Assembly (NCBI RefSeq): GCF_000506985.1
Contig: NZ_KI650979.1
Span: 806,001-870,000, forward strand
Direction: 5' to 3'
Source: Advenella kashmirensis W13003
GTDB lineage: Bacteria; Pseudomonadota; Gammaproteobacteria; Burkholderiales; Burkholderiaceae_B
DNA length: 64,000 nucleotides
This document shows positions 28,759-37,370 of this stretch, piece by piece. Position 1 is the first letter of the stretch, and every line of letters begins with the position of its first letter. The translations under genes were made by a program, and so were the position numbers. The notes beneath the pieces are model-generated. The model saw only the letters and a list, made by a program, of their open reading frames with translations. It was not told the origin of the DNA and ran no database searches.

Positions 28759-29565
28759 ATGAATCTGAAAGCCAGCGATATATTGAAAAACAACGTGCGT
28801 GAAAAACTCGATAACGACGAAGTGGTGTCTTCCATGACCGTCAGGTTGGTACGAGGTATTGAAATCGCGCAAATAGCCAAAACCGCCGGTTTTGACTCGA
28901 TCTACATCGATATGGAACATAGCAGCCTGTCAATGGACATGACCGGCCAGATATGCATGTCGGCGCTGGCGCTGGGCATTGCGCCTTTTGTGCGTGTGCC
29001 GGCCAAAACCCCGGAATGGATTTCACGCGTCCTGGACGCGGGTGCGCTGGGTATTATTGCACCACATATTACGTCTGCGGAAGAAGCGCGCGAAGTGGTT
29101 TCCTACGCCAAGTTCCAGCCATTGGGCGAGCGTTCCGCCGCTGGCGGTTTGCCACATTTGCAATACCGCGCCTTCCCTGCCTCCCAGGCCTACCCGGTTC
29201 TCAATCAGGCCACGATGGTGATTGTCCAGTTCGAGACCGCCGCCTCGCTGGAACAGGCAGATGAAATACTGGCGGTAGACGGTGTCGATATGGTGCTGAT
29301 CGGCACCAACGATCTGACCGCCGACATGGGCATCGCCGGACAATACGATCATCCCCTGGTAGAGAAAGCATTCACCGATACGATCGCAGCCTGCCGCAAG
29401 GCAGGCAAGCATTGCGGCGTGGGCGGACTGTCTTCACGCCCGGACCTGGCCGAAAAATTCGTCAGGATGGGCGCCCGGTACGTGTCAACCGGGACCGATA
29501 TCGCCTTTCTACTGTCAGCCTGCACGGCCAAGGCCAAACAGGTGACCGACATTACCTATCGCTAA
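28759..29565 (+). CDS. HpcH/HpaI-family aldolase
   Basis: 268 residues of the metal-dependent class II pyruvate aldolase family. Family marks are FDSIYIDMEHSSLS near the start, PFVRVPAKTPEWISRVLDAG, the metal-ligand glutamate in IVQFETAAS and IGTNDLTADMG. It would cleave a 4-hydroxy-2-oxo acid to pyruvate or oxaloacetate plus an aldehyde. It lies in the same operon as the dehydrogenase and the LigI-like hydrolase. Confidence 0.88.
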   Translation: MNLKASDILKNNVREKLDNDEVVSSMTVRLVRGIEIAQIAKTAGFDSIYIDMEHSSLSMDMTGQICMSALALGIAPFVRVPAKTPEWISRVLDAGALGIIAPHITSAEEAREVVSYAKFQPLGERSAAGGLPHLQYRAFPASQAYPVLNQATMVIVQFETAASLEQADEILAVDGVDMVLIGTNDLTADMGIAGQYDHPLVEKAFTDTIAACRKAGKHCGVGGLSSRPDLAEKFVRMGARYVSTGTDIAFLLSACTAKAKQVTDITYR

Positions 29566-29588
29566 CGACACAGGGAGATCGCAACGCC

Positions 29589-30494
29589 ATGTCAAATGAA
29601 ATGCAGCAGGAGACGCTTAGCTTTGCCATGCCGCCGGAGGCTTGTGACTGTCACACGCATGTATTCGGCAACAGCGCGCAATACCCGTTTTCCCCGGAAC
29701 GTACCTATACGCCTGGCGACGCACCCCTGGCTGCCTTGTTACTCCATTTGAAACGGTGCCATCTTGAACGGGTCGTACTTGTGCAACCCTCCCCATACGG
29801 CTCAGACAACACCTGCCTGCTCGATGCATTGCAAACGATACCGGCGATCGGACGGGGGGTTGCCGTCATTGACAGAACCATTGCAGATGACACGCTATCC
29901 AGGATGCACGACGCCGGGGTCAGGGGCGTGCGTGTCAATCTGCAAACGCACGGGATCGACGATCCCGCAGTCGCGGCCCGGGAGCTGACATGGACGGCCA
30001 ACCGGGTGGCGGATCTCGGCTGGCATGTACAAATGTTTACCAACCTGCATGTTCTCACGCAACTGCACAAGACGCTGCTGGCCCTGCCGACCAACGTTGT
30101 CATTGACCACTTCGCGCATGCCCGGGCGTGCGACGGAACCCAGCAGGAAGGGTTTGACATCCTGCTGGACATGCTCGCTTGCGGCAAGGCCTGGATCAAG
30201 GCATCTGCGGTCCAGCGCATTTCATCGGCCGGCGGCTTTGCCGATGTACAGCCGATCCTCAAGGCCTTGATAGAAGCTAACGACACACATGTGATATGGG
30301 GGAGTGACTGGCCCCATCCTGGTGCCCGCCCGGGGATACCCCGCAACAAGGATGAAATCGAACCGTTCAATGACGTCGACGACATTCAGGCGCTCAACCG
30401 CCTGGCCGAATGGGTTGGGTCAAATGAAATATTAAAAAAAATATTAGTGGATAATCCCGGCCGACTGTATGACTTCGACCGGACAGCAACTTAA
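29589..30494 (+). CDS. Amidohydrolase-family lactonase (LigI/PDC hydrolase-like)
   Basis: 301 residues of the amidohydrolase-2 group that includes 2-pyrone-4,6-dicarboxylate hydrolase. It shows ACDCHTHVFG at the N-terminus, VIDHFAHARACD in the middle and the terminal aspartate in VIWGSDWPHPG. It would hydrolyse a lactone or pyrone. A longer frame opens at 29412 inside the aldolase gene. I start at the ATG at 29589, where the conserved sequence begins after GGGAG. Confidence 0.85.
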   Translation: MSNEMQQETLSFAMPPEACDCHTHVFGNSAQYPFSPERTYTPGDAPLAALLLHLKRCHLERVVLVQPSPYGSDNTCLLDALQTIPAIGRGVAVIDRTIADDTLSRMHDAGVRGVRVNLQTHGIDDPAVAARELTWTANRVADLGWHVQMFTNLHVLTQLHKTLLALPTNVVIDHFAHARACDGTQQEGFDILLDMLACGKAWIKASAVQRISSAGGFADVQPILKALIEANDTHVIWGSDWPHPGARPGIPRNKDEIEPFNDVDDIQALNRLAEWVGSNEILKKILVDNPGRLYDFDRTAT

Positions 30495-30518
30495 CCAAGG
30501 AAAGACAGGAGACAAACA

Positions 30519-31508
30519 ATGAAACCCAAAAATATTATCCGGCGCAGCATAGGTATCTGTATATTCAGCCTGTGCTCCCTGCTGGCAACCGCGCCCGCTC
30601 TGACCGCCGCTGAAACGACATCACGACCGCTGCAAATTGTCGTGCCCTTTGCGCCCGGCGGCAGCAACGACATTGTAGGACGTGCGGTGGCCAATCTGCT
30701 GACGACGCGATTGCACCGCAGCGTGATTATCGAAAACAAACCCGGCGCCGGCGGCACCATCGGCTCGGAAAAAGTGGCCCGCGCTGCGTCTGACGGCAAT
30801 ACCCTGCTATTGATCTCGTCCACCTTCACCATGAACCCGTCAGTGATGAAACTCAACTACGACCCGGTGGATTCGTTCATCCCCGTTGCCCTTCTGGGCC
30901 AGGGGCCCAGCGTGATTGCCGTCAATGCCTCGTTGCCGGTCAACTCGGTCAGGGAACTGATCGAATACACAAGGAAGAATCCGGGCAAAGTGAATTTCGG
31001 CTCGTCGGGCGTGGCCAGTTTCCAGCACTTTGCGGTGGAATTGTTCAAACTGAAAACAGGCGCGGATCTGACGATCGTTCATTATAAAGGCGGCGCACCT
31101 GCGCTGGTCGATCTGGCATCGGGCAATGTTCAGGTTGCGCTGGGCAGCCTTATCCAAATGCAGCCTTACGTCAATTCCGGAAAAGTCAAAATCCTGTCGG
31201 TCGCCGGTCCCGAACGCGTCGCACTCATTCCCGATATTCCCACTCTTAAAGAAGAAGGAATCGACGTGGACGCCACCAACTGGTGGGGCATCATGGCCCC
31301 CAAAGGCACGCCCGGTGACATTGTCGAGGCCTTGCATAGGGACATTAACGCAGTTCTGTCCAATCCCAAACTGAAAGACAGCCTGGCCAGCGAAGGCGCC
31401 CAGATCACAAGCGCAACCCGCGAGCAGTTCGATCAGCGCATCGCAGAGGAAACCAAAAAGTGGGCCGCTGTAGCACAGCAAACCGGACTGGACCATTCAC
31501 AGAAATAA
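30519..31508 (+). CDS. TTT-family periplasmic receptor (Bug/TctC)
   Basis: 329 residues. The signal peptide core is CIFSLCSLLATAPALTAA. The mature part has LQIVVPFAPGGSNDI and IIENKPGAGGTIG. It is the second Bug gene of the same operon, 24 bases after the lactonase gene with AGGAG before the ATG. Two receptors in one operon suggest two related ligands, for example an acid and its lactone; this is inference. Confidence 0.9.
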   Translation: MKPKNIIRRSIGICIFSLCSLLATAPALTAAETTSRPLQIVVPFAPGGSNDIVGRAVANLLTTRLHRSVIIENKPGAGGTIGSEKVARAASDGNTLLLISSTFTMNPSVMKLNYDPVDSFIPVALLGQGPSVIAVNASLPVNSVRELIEYTRKNPGKVNFGSSGVASFQHFAVELFKLKTGADLTIVHYKGGAPALVDLASGNVQVALGSLIQMQPYVNSGKVKILSVAGPERVALIPDIPTLKEEGIDVDATNWWGIMAPKGTPGDIVEALHRDINAVLSNPKLKDSLASEGAQITSATREQFDQRIAEETKKWAAVAQQTGLDHSQK

Positions 31509-31523
31509 ACAGGAGACATCGAA

Positions 31524-32375
31524 ATGGCATTGCAAGTATTACCTATCAACAGCATATTCGGTGCTGAAATATCGAATATCGACCTTGCGCAACCCGCGAC
31601 TGCAGAAACAAGGGAACAGCTCAACAAGCTGTTTGCCGAACACGCCGTGCTGGTGTTTCGCAACCAGTATCTTGAACCGGCACAATTTGTTGAAACGGGC
31701 AGGATTTTCGGTGAATTAATGGAGCAGCAGGTCAAGCAGTTCATTCTTCCCGATCATCCACTGGTGGGCATTAATTCAACCCGCGATTTACCCCGCAAAA
31801 ACGGCAAACTGCAAGTCCGGGGAGAGAATTACCACACAGATCATTCCAATTACCTGGAGCCGCCCAAGGCGACCAGCCTTCTGGCGGTCGAAATTCCCTC
31901 TTACGGCGGCGACACGCAGTTTGTCGATGTGCGCAAGGCGTATGACGATTTGTCCGACAATATGAAAAAGAAAATTGCCACGCTGCGCTCGAAACACATC
32001 TACGAAAGCAGCCGCAGCCCCAGAAGCTTCGCCAAGCTGACAGCCGAAGAACATGCTGCCATTCCCAACGTTATTCAGCCGATCGTTATCAAGCACCCGA
32101 TCAGCGCCCGGCCGGCACTTTACATGAATACCGGAAGGATGGAAGGCATCGAAGGCATGGAGCCGGAAGACGGCTTCGCACTGATTGATCAACTGTATAA
32201 ACACGCGACACAGTCAAAATACGAATACCGCCACCAATGGCGGGTCGGCGATCTTGTCATCTGGGACAACCGTAGCGTCATGCACCAGGCCAATGCCGAT
32301 TATGATCCGGAAGAATATCGCTATTTGTATCGAATCATGCTCAAGGGACAGCAACTGGAACCGGCGTTCACATAG
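31524..32375 (+). CDS. TauD/TfdA-type 2-oxoglutarate-dependent dioxygenase
   Basis: 283 residues. The iron ligands are H104 and D106 in ENYHTDHSNY and H254 in WDNRSVMHQAN; the 2-oxoglutarate-binding arginine is probably R270. Family members hydroxylate taurine, 2,4-D, sulfonates or carboxylates and often release the side group. It is the last gene of the operon after a Bug gene (AGGAG site). The substrate is unknown; a carboxylate ether or sulfonate imported by the Bug system is plausible. Confidence 0.88.
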   Translation: MALQVLPINSIFGAEISNIDLAQPATAETREQLNKLFAEHAVLVFRNQYLEPAQFVETGRIFGELMEQQVKQFILPDHPLVGINSTRDLPRKNGKLQVRGENYHTDHSNYLEPPKATSLLAVEIPSYGGDTQFVDVRKAYDDLSDNMKKKIATLRSKHIYESSRSPRSFAKLTAEEHAAIPNVIQPIVIKHPISARPALYMNTGRMEGIEGMEPEDGFALIDQLYKHATQSKYEYRHQWRVGDLVIWDNRSVMHQANADYDPEEYRYLYRIMLKGQQLEPAFT

Positions 32376-32381
32376 CGTTAT

Positions 32382-33263
32382 CTACCGATTCAGCGACCTG
32401 TACGCCGCTACTGCCGCCTCACAAAACGCGCGCACCAGTCGGATACGTGCCGATTTGCGTGACCAGACCAGGCCGAAGCGGCGCGGCGCACTCACTTCCG
32501 GCAGAGGAATTTTGATAATTTTCAGATCACGCTTGTACAAATTGGCCGAGTCGGGAATGATCGCAACACCCAGATTCTGATTGACCATCAGCGCAATGGA
32601 TTCGATCGCGTTCAGTTCAAAACGCTCAATGGGCGTGATGGCCACCGCGCGCAAATACTGCTCGATCAGCTTGCCGCTCCAACTGTTGTGGTCATACCGG
32701 ATGAACGGTTCGGTGCGCAACAGCTGGTCTGGCGGCCTGCCGCGATGCATTTCCGAGGCCAGCAACACAAACGGTTCTTCGCGAAGCAGCACCCACTCCT
32801 GGGATTTGGGCAAAGCGTAGGGCGGTTCTATGGCAATCGCCGCATCCAGGTCGCCATTTTCGATATCACGATAAAAATCCGGTGACACGCCTGGCTGCAC
32901 AACGACATGCACATCAGGATAGCGACGGACCAACAGACTCAGAATATCGGGCAGCACACTGTTAAGTGCGCTGTTCCCGGCGCCGATCCGCAGCTCGCCG
33001 CGAATTTCATTTGAATTGGCCAGTCCGGGCAGCGCATCCACTTCATTGACAATCAGCATGAAGCGGTCCAGCAGGCGCAGCCCCGCCTCGGTCACATGCA
33101 CCGTTTTACCGGCGCGTGCCACCAGCGCGACTCCGATCTCTTTTTCCAGGGCCGCGATTTGCTGGGCCACGGTGCCGTGGGTCACATTCAGTTTTCTGGC
33201 GGCCTGCGCCATGGAGCCCAGTTGGTGGACCAATAAAAAAGTGCGAATGAAATGGGTGTTCAT
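32382..33263 (-). CDS. LysR-family transcriptional regulator
   Basis: 293 residues from the ATG at 33261-33263 (MNTHFIRTFLLVHQLGSMAQ). The helix-turn-helix is AARKLNVTHGTVAQQIAALE. The effector domain has IGAGNSALNSVLPDIL and DAAIAIEPPYAL. It converges on the dioxygenase gene with only 6 bases between the stops. The target is not evident from position; the preceding operon is one possibility. Confidence 0.86.
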   Translation of the reverse strand: MNTHFIRTFLLVHQLGSMAQAARKLNVTHGTVAQQIAALEKEIGVALVARAGKTVHVTEAGLRLLDRFMLIVNEVDALPGLANSNEIRGELRIGAGNSALNSVLPDILSLLVRRYPDVHVVVQPGVSPDFYRDIENGDLDAAIAIEPPYALPKSQEWVLLREEPFVLLASEMHRGRPPDQLLRTEPFIRYDHNSWSGKLIEQYLRAVAITPIERFELNAIESIALMVNQNLGVAIIPDSANLYKRDLKIIKIPLPEVSAPRRFGLVWSRKSARIRLVRAFCEAAVAAYRSLNR

Positions 33264-33320
33264 AATACGAGCACGGCCGCTGATTGTTGTCCTCAAGCCG
33301 CTATTATGAACGTAATTGCC

Positions 33321-33734
33321 CTATTTCTTGCGCTTTTCGTAATCGGCAATCCATTCGTCAAACTGGGCGATTTCCTTTTTCTGGGCTTCGATGATCTCTT
33401 TTGCCATGGCCTGCAATTTTGGGTCTTTTCCCTTGTCCAACTCCATCTGCGCCATATCAACCGCCCCCTGATGATGGATTCTCATCATGACGGCAAAGTC
33501 GTAGTCAGTATCGCCAGAAGCCTTGACCGCCGCCATATCATGCTGCATGCCGGTCATTGATCCGTGCATATCCATCGGCGCGTTCGTCGTCGCTGCCGTA
33601 TGCCCTGCGGCGTGACCCGTCGTCTGAGCCATGGCAGGCATTGTCATCGCAAAGCCGCTTAACGCCAGTACGGCGATAGACAGACCACGGCGAGCTACGC
33701 CGCCTGCAAAACCAGATTGTGTATATTCAGACAT
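33321..33734 (-). CDS. DUF305 periplasmic protein
   Basis: 137 residues. The signal peptide has the core LSIAVLALSGFAMTMPAMA. The mature part is rich in His and Met (AHGHxAGH-like stretch, MDMHGSMTGMQHDM), followed by the DUF305 core VMMRIHHQGAVDMAQMELDK. Such proteins often occur with copper-resistance genes, which fits the HMA gene just upstream. AAAGGAA precedes the ATG; the open frame extends 27 codons further without support. Confidence 0.87.
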   Translation of the reverse strand: MSEYTQSGFAGGVARRGLSIAVLALSGFAMTMPAMAQTTGHAAGHTAATTNAPMDMHGSMTGMQHDMAAVKASGDTDYDFAVMMRIHHQGAVDMAQMELDKGKDPKLQAMAKEIIEAQKKEIAQFDEWIADYEKRKK

Positions 33735-33815
33735 AATATTTCCTTTGAAATAAAAAATCCCCCCCCGCTGCGACACCAGCCACAGCTGTCGCCGCCTGAC
33801 TGATTGAAGTTTCAA

Positions 33816-34013
33816 TCATCGTCCCTGGCTGGGAGGATAGCCTGCCCCTTCCAGGGCAGCCACGATCTGCGCCTCTGGCGCGGTCGAACTGACTCGCACC
33901 TGGCGCCCCGCCACATCTGCATCTACCACCGCATCAGGATCCACTGACTGTACAGCTTTGGTAACCCGACGTACGCAACCACCACAAGTCATATCTTCGA
34001 TTCGAAATTGCAT
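33816..34013 (-). CDS. Heavy-metal-associated (HMA) domain protein, CopZ-like
   Basis: 65 residues. The metal-binding motif MTCGGC (about 8-13) is that of copper chaperones and P1B-ATPase HMA domains (usual form MxCxxC). It would carry Cu(I) in the cytosol. A GAGGTGAT site precedes the ATG, and a MerR/CueR-like promoter lies just upstream. It precedes the DUF305 gene, but no copper ATPase is in the window. Confidence 0.9.
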   Translation of the reverse strand: MQFRIEDMTCGGCVRRVTKAVQSVDPDAVVDADVAGRQVRVSSTAPEAQIVAALEGAGYPPSQGR

Positions 34014-34044
34014 ATCATCACCTCATCTGTTCATTACAGATTGC

Positions 34045-34075
34045 AGAATAAAGGTTACAACAGTGGGAAGGTCAA
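34045..34075 (-). promoter_or_regulatory. CueR/MerR-type promoter for the HMA-DUF305 genes
   Basis: On the minus strand a -35 TTGACC (34070-34075) and a -10 TATTCT (34045-34050) are separated by 19 bases, the long spacer typical of MerR-family promoters. The spacer starts TTCCCACTGTTG, close to the CueR site pattern CTTGACCTTCCC; the right dyad arm (TAACCTT) is less well conserved. It stands directly upstream of the copper chaperone gene. Confidence 0.6.
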
Positions 34076-34276
34076 GGATTATTTCATTACGAATGCCATT
34101 TCTCTCATGGCAACGGCTAAGCCACATGGCGTTCGGCCTTCGCGACCGGAACAGCGAGGCAAGCCAGCTATTCAGTCCGCCCAATAAGACATATTTACTA
34201 TCGTTTTAAGATAAAAATACCCACACTTTTTCTATCTTTTATGCCTTATGATCCGTCGTTGTAAAAGGAGGAAAAA

Positions 34277-35143
34277 ATGAAAAGCAAACTATTCGTTCCG
34301 GCATCGCGACCTGAACTATTCGAAAAAGCACTCAACAGCCCGGCAGATGCACTGTCTTTTGATTTGGAAGACGCCGTACTGGAGCAACATAAAGAACAGG
34401 CGCGCCGGCAATTGGCCGATTTCCTGCAAACGCTGGAGCGCGGCACGCAGCCCAAAACCATTATTGTGCGTATCAACGACATGAGCACCTCCTGGTTCAG
34501 CGACGACCTGCAGGCGTGCATGCTTGAATCGGTCGATCTGATCAATATCCCCAAGATTGAGTCCGCCGAACAAATGCAGGATTTCTTCGTGGCGTTCGAC
34601 AAGGCGGCAAGCGCAATCGACAAGCCGCCCGCCATCCTGGTCAATATCGAAACACCGCTGGCGCTGGTCAACGCTGCAGGCATTGCTGCGGCTGACAGAA
34701 GAATCGCAGGTCTGCAACTGGGACTGGGTGATCTGTTTGAGCCACAGGGTATTCATCGCTATGAGCCGGCCAATGTACACCATGTGATGATGCAATTGCG
34801 TCTGGCGGCGGGCAGTGCCGGCGTGTATGCCTATGACACTGCCTATGCCGATATTCGCAATATGGACGGGTACAGGCAGGAAGCGCAACTGGCCCGGTCG
34901 CTGGGTTTCCTGGGTAAAACATGTATCCATCCTTCACAGGTGGCGATTGCAAATGAAATATTCACGCCAAGCCAGGAAGAAATCGAATGGGCGCAAAAAA
35001 TCGTCGAATCGGCTGGCAACACCGCACATGGCGCTTATGTCCTGGACGGTCAGATGATTGATGTCCCTTTTATCAATAAAGCAAAAATGATTCTTCGCCA
35101 GACGGCCAAGACTTCCATCCATCCAGGAGACAACATTGAATAG
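34277..35143 (+). CDS. CitE-like HpcH/HpaI lyase (CoA ester lyase)
   Basis: 288 residues of the CitE/malyl-CoA lyase group. Family marks are LFVPASRPELFEKALNSPAD, ALSFDLEDAVLEQHK, ILVNIETPLAL (metal-ligand Glu) and LGKTCIHPSQVAI. It would cleave a hydroxyacyl-CoA to acetyl-CoA or another CoA ester plus an oxo acid. It heads a run with a Bug gene, a class III CoA-transferase and a cyclase-type hydrolase. Together these fit activation of a dicarboxylic acid by CoA transfer, then cleavage. Confidence 0.85.
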   Translation: MKSKLFVPASRPELFEKALNSPADALSFDLEDAVLEQHKEQARRQLADFLQTLERGTQPKTIIVRINDMSTSWFSDDLQACMLESVDLINIPKIESAEQMQDFFVAFDKAASAIDKPPAILVNIETPLALVNAAGIAAADRRIAGLQLGLGDLFEPQGIHRYEPANVHHVMMQLRLAAGSAGVYAYDTAYADIRNMDGYRQEAQLARSLGFLGKTCIHPSQVAIANEIFTPSQEEIEWAQKIVESAGNTAHGAYVLDGQMIDVPFINKAKMILRQTAKTSIHPGDNIE

Positions 35144-36143
35144 AAAACAGACGCACAACAAGTCCTTTGTACACACCGCCGCAGCCGCATTGCTTTTGAC
35201 TGTGCTGGCGCAGCCCATCATCGCTGTAGCGGCAGATGCTGCAGATTTCCCGGGCGACCGGCCCATTACCCTGGTCGTGCCTTATCCGCCGGGCGGCTCC
35301 AATGATACGTTTGCCCGCGCGGTTGGCATGAAACTGGGCACACTCCTTAAAACTACCGTTGTCATTGAGAACAAGGGTGGTGCCGGCGGCTCCATCGGCA
35401 CCATGCAAGTGGCACGCGCCAAACCTGATGGCTACACCCTGGCGGCGGTCTCGTCCAGCTTTACCACCAACGCAGCCATCCAGCCAACACTGCCCTTTGA
35501 TCCCATCAAAGACCTGCGCGGAGTCGGTCTGATGGCCGAAGGCCCTTTTATTCTCGCCGCGCGCAAATCTTTAGGCATCACCAAGGTTGCCGATCTGATC
35601 GATTATGCCAAGACGCATCCCGGCCAGTTGAATTACTCCTCCTCCGGCCCTGGCAGCAGTAATCAGTTTGCGACTGAAATGATGAACTCGCTGGCAAAAA
35701 TCAAGATGACTCATGTGCCCTTTAAGGGAATGGGCCCGGCAACCAATGCGCTGATCGGCGATCAGGTGGATGTGTTAATTGCCAGTGGTCCGTCACTGCT
35801 GCCCGCTGTCGGCACAGGCAAAGCCATAGCACTGGGCGTAACCAGCAGCGAGAAAAGCCAGGTCGCGCCTGATCTGCCGACAATTGCTACCGATGTACCC
35901 GGTTATAACTTCAAAATTTGGTGGGGCATTCTTGCGCCCAGGGGAACTCCCGACGCTATCGTCAACAAACTCAACGACGCCCTCAAGCAAGTCACCGCCG
36001 AGGAGGAACTGAAAAAATTCTTCCTGAAAGAAGGCGCCGAAGCGGCCTATATGACGGCCAAAGACTTCGACAAGGAAATCAGCGACAACATCGCACTCTG
36101 GAAAAAGGTCGCCAAAGACAGCGATATTCACGTACAGAAATAA
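35136..36143 (+). CDS. TTT-family periplasmic receptor (Bug/TctC)
   Basis: 335 residues. The start is a TTG at 35136 within the end of the lyase gene (TTGAATAG) with CAGGAGACAACA before it. Signal peptide core AAAALLLTVLAQPIIAVAA; mature part ITLVVPYPPGGSNDTF and VIENKGGAGGSIG. The overlap ties the receptor to the CitE-like lyase, so the imported acid is probably that pathway's substrate. Confidence 0.9.
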   Translation: MNRKQTHNKSFVHTAAAALLLTVLAQPIIAVAADAADFPGDRPITLVVPYPPGGSNDTFARAVGMKLGTLLKTTVVIENKGGAGGSIGTMQVARAKPDGYTLAAVSSSFTTNAAIQPTLPFDPIKDLRGVGLMAEGPFILAARKSLGITKVADLIDYAKTHPGQLNYSSSGPGSSNQFATEMMNSLAKIKMTHVPFKGMGPATNALIGDQVDVLIASGPSLLPAVGTGKAIALGVTSSEKSQVAPDLPTIATDVPGYNFKIWWGILAPRGTPDAIVNKLNDALKQVTAEEELKKFFLKEGAEAAYMTAKDFDKEISDNIALWKKVAKDSDIHVQK

Positions 36144-36158
36144 ACACGGATCAGCTTT

Positions 36159-37355
36159 ATGACATCAACCTTTTCAGAAAACAATGACTTACCCCTGTCC
36201 GGCATTCGCGTGCTGGATCTGAGCGCCTATATTGCCGGGCCTTACGGCTGCACCCTGCTGTCCGATCTGGGCGCTGAAGTAATCAAGATCGAACCGCCCG
36301 AAGGTGACAATCTGCGCAAATACCCCTCTACCCTGGCAGATGAAAGCCGGGCGTTTATAGGCGTTAACCGGGGCAAACGCGGTATCAGCATTGATCTTAA
36401 AACCGCCGAGGGGTATGCCATTTTTCTGAAACTGGTGCAGCAGGCTGATGTCGTGGTCCATAACTTTCGCCCCAAGGTGCCTGCCCGTCTGAAAATCGAT
36501 TATCCGACATTATCACAAGTGAATCCGACACTGGTGTACTGCGCCATGACCGGCTATGGCTCGGCCGGTCCCATGGCCGACAATGCGGGTTATGATCAGG
36601 TACTGCAGGCCATGTCGGGCATTTGCGATTCGCAGGGAATGGGCAAGGCCGAGCCGGAAATTGTGTACGGATCTGTGGTGGACTTTTACGCCAGCGCCAT
36701 GATTGCCAACAGCGTGAATGCTGCGCTATTCAAGCGTGAACGCACAGGCAGGGGCTCATATGTAGAGGTCTCGCTGCTGGCCAGCGCCCTCACCATGCAG
36801 TCCACCCGCCTGGTGTGGGCTGAAGGCGAGCCCAAACGGATCGAGCGCGACATGCGCTCGGGTGGCATCACCGGGATTCACCCGACCAAAGAAGGATTCA
36901 TCTACCTTTCCGCCAACACCCCGCATTTCTGGGAAGCGCTATGCAAACTGACAGGTCTCGCATCGCTGGCGGCCGACGTTCGCTATGACACCGTACGCAA
37001 GCGCGCGGAACAGGCCAGTGTGATTGTGCCCATCATCCGCCAGGCGCTGCAACAACGCAGCGCAGCCGACTGGGAAGCGCATTTCGGGACGCAGGTTCCC
37101 TGCTCTATGGTTCGGCCTGTCGATGATATGTTCGAGCATCCACAGGTGCAGGCAGAAGGCATGATTCGGGAATTCTCGCATCGCAAGATTGGCAAATATA
37201 AAAGCATCACCGGTCTGATCAAAATGAATCAGACCGCATGCGCGACCGATCTGCCGGCACCGGACTTTGGCGAACATACCAGCGAACTGCTTGCCGAATA
37301 TGGTTATGCCGATCGCGATATCGATGATCTCAGGCAACGCGGTATTGTGCGCTGA
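36159..37355 (+). CDS. CaiB/BaiF class III CoA-transferase
   Basis: 398 residues. Family III CoA-transferase: IRVLDLSAYIAGPYGCTLLS, AEVIKIEPPEGD, VNRGKRGISIDL and the catalytic aspartate D175 in GSVVDFYASA. It moves CoA between carboxylic acids. It follows a Bug gene by 15 bases and precedes a cyclase-family gene. The acceptor is unknown; a succinyl-CoA donor would be usual. Confidence 0.9.
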   Translation: MTSTFSENNDLPLSGIRVLDLSAYIAGPYGCTLLSDLGAEVIKIEPPEGDNLRKYPSTLADESRAFIGVNRGKRGISIDLKTAEGYAIFLKLVQQADVVVHNFRPKVPARLKIDYPTLSQVNPTLVYCAMTGYGSAGPMADNAGYDQVLQAMSGICDSQGMGKAEPEIVYGSVVDFYASAMIANSVNAALFKRERTGRGSYVEVSLLASALTMQSTRLVWAEGEPKRIERDMRSGGITGIHPTKEGFIYLSANTPHFWEALCKLTGLASLAADVRYDTVRKRAEQASVIVPIIRQALQQRSAADWEAHFGTQVPCSMVRPVDDMFEHPQVQAEGMIREFSHRKIGKYKSITGLIKMNQTACATDLPAPDFGEHTSELLAEYGYADRDIDDLRQRGIVR

Positions 37356-37370
37356 CAAGGAAACCCAATT

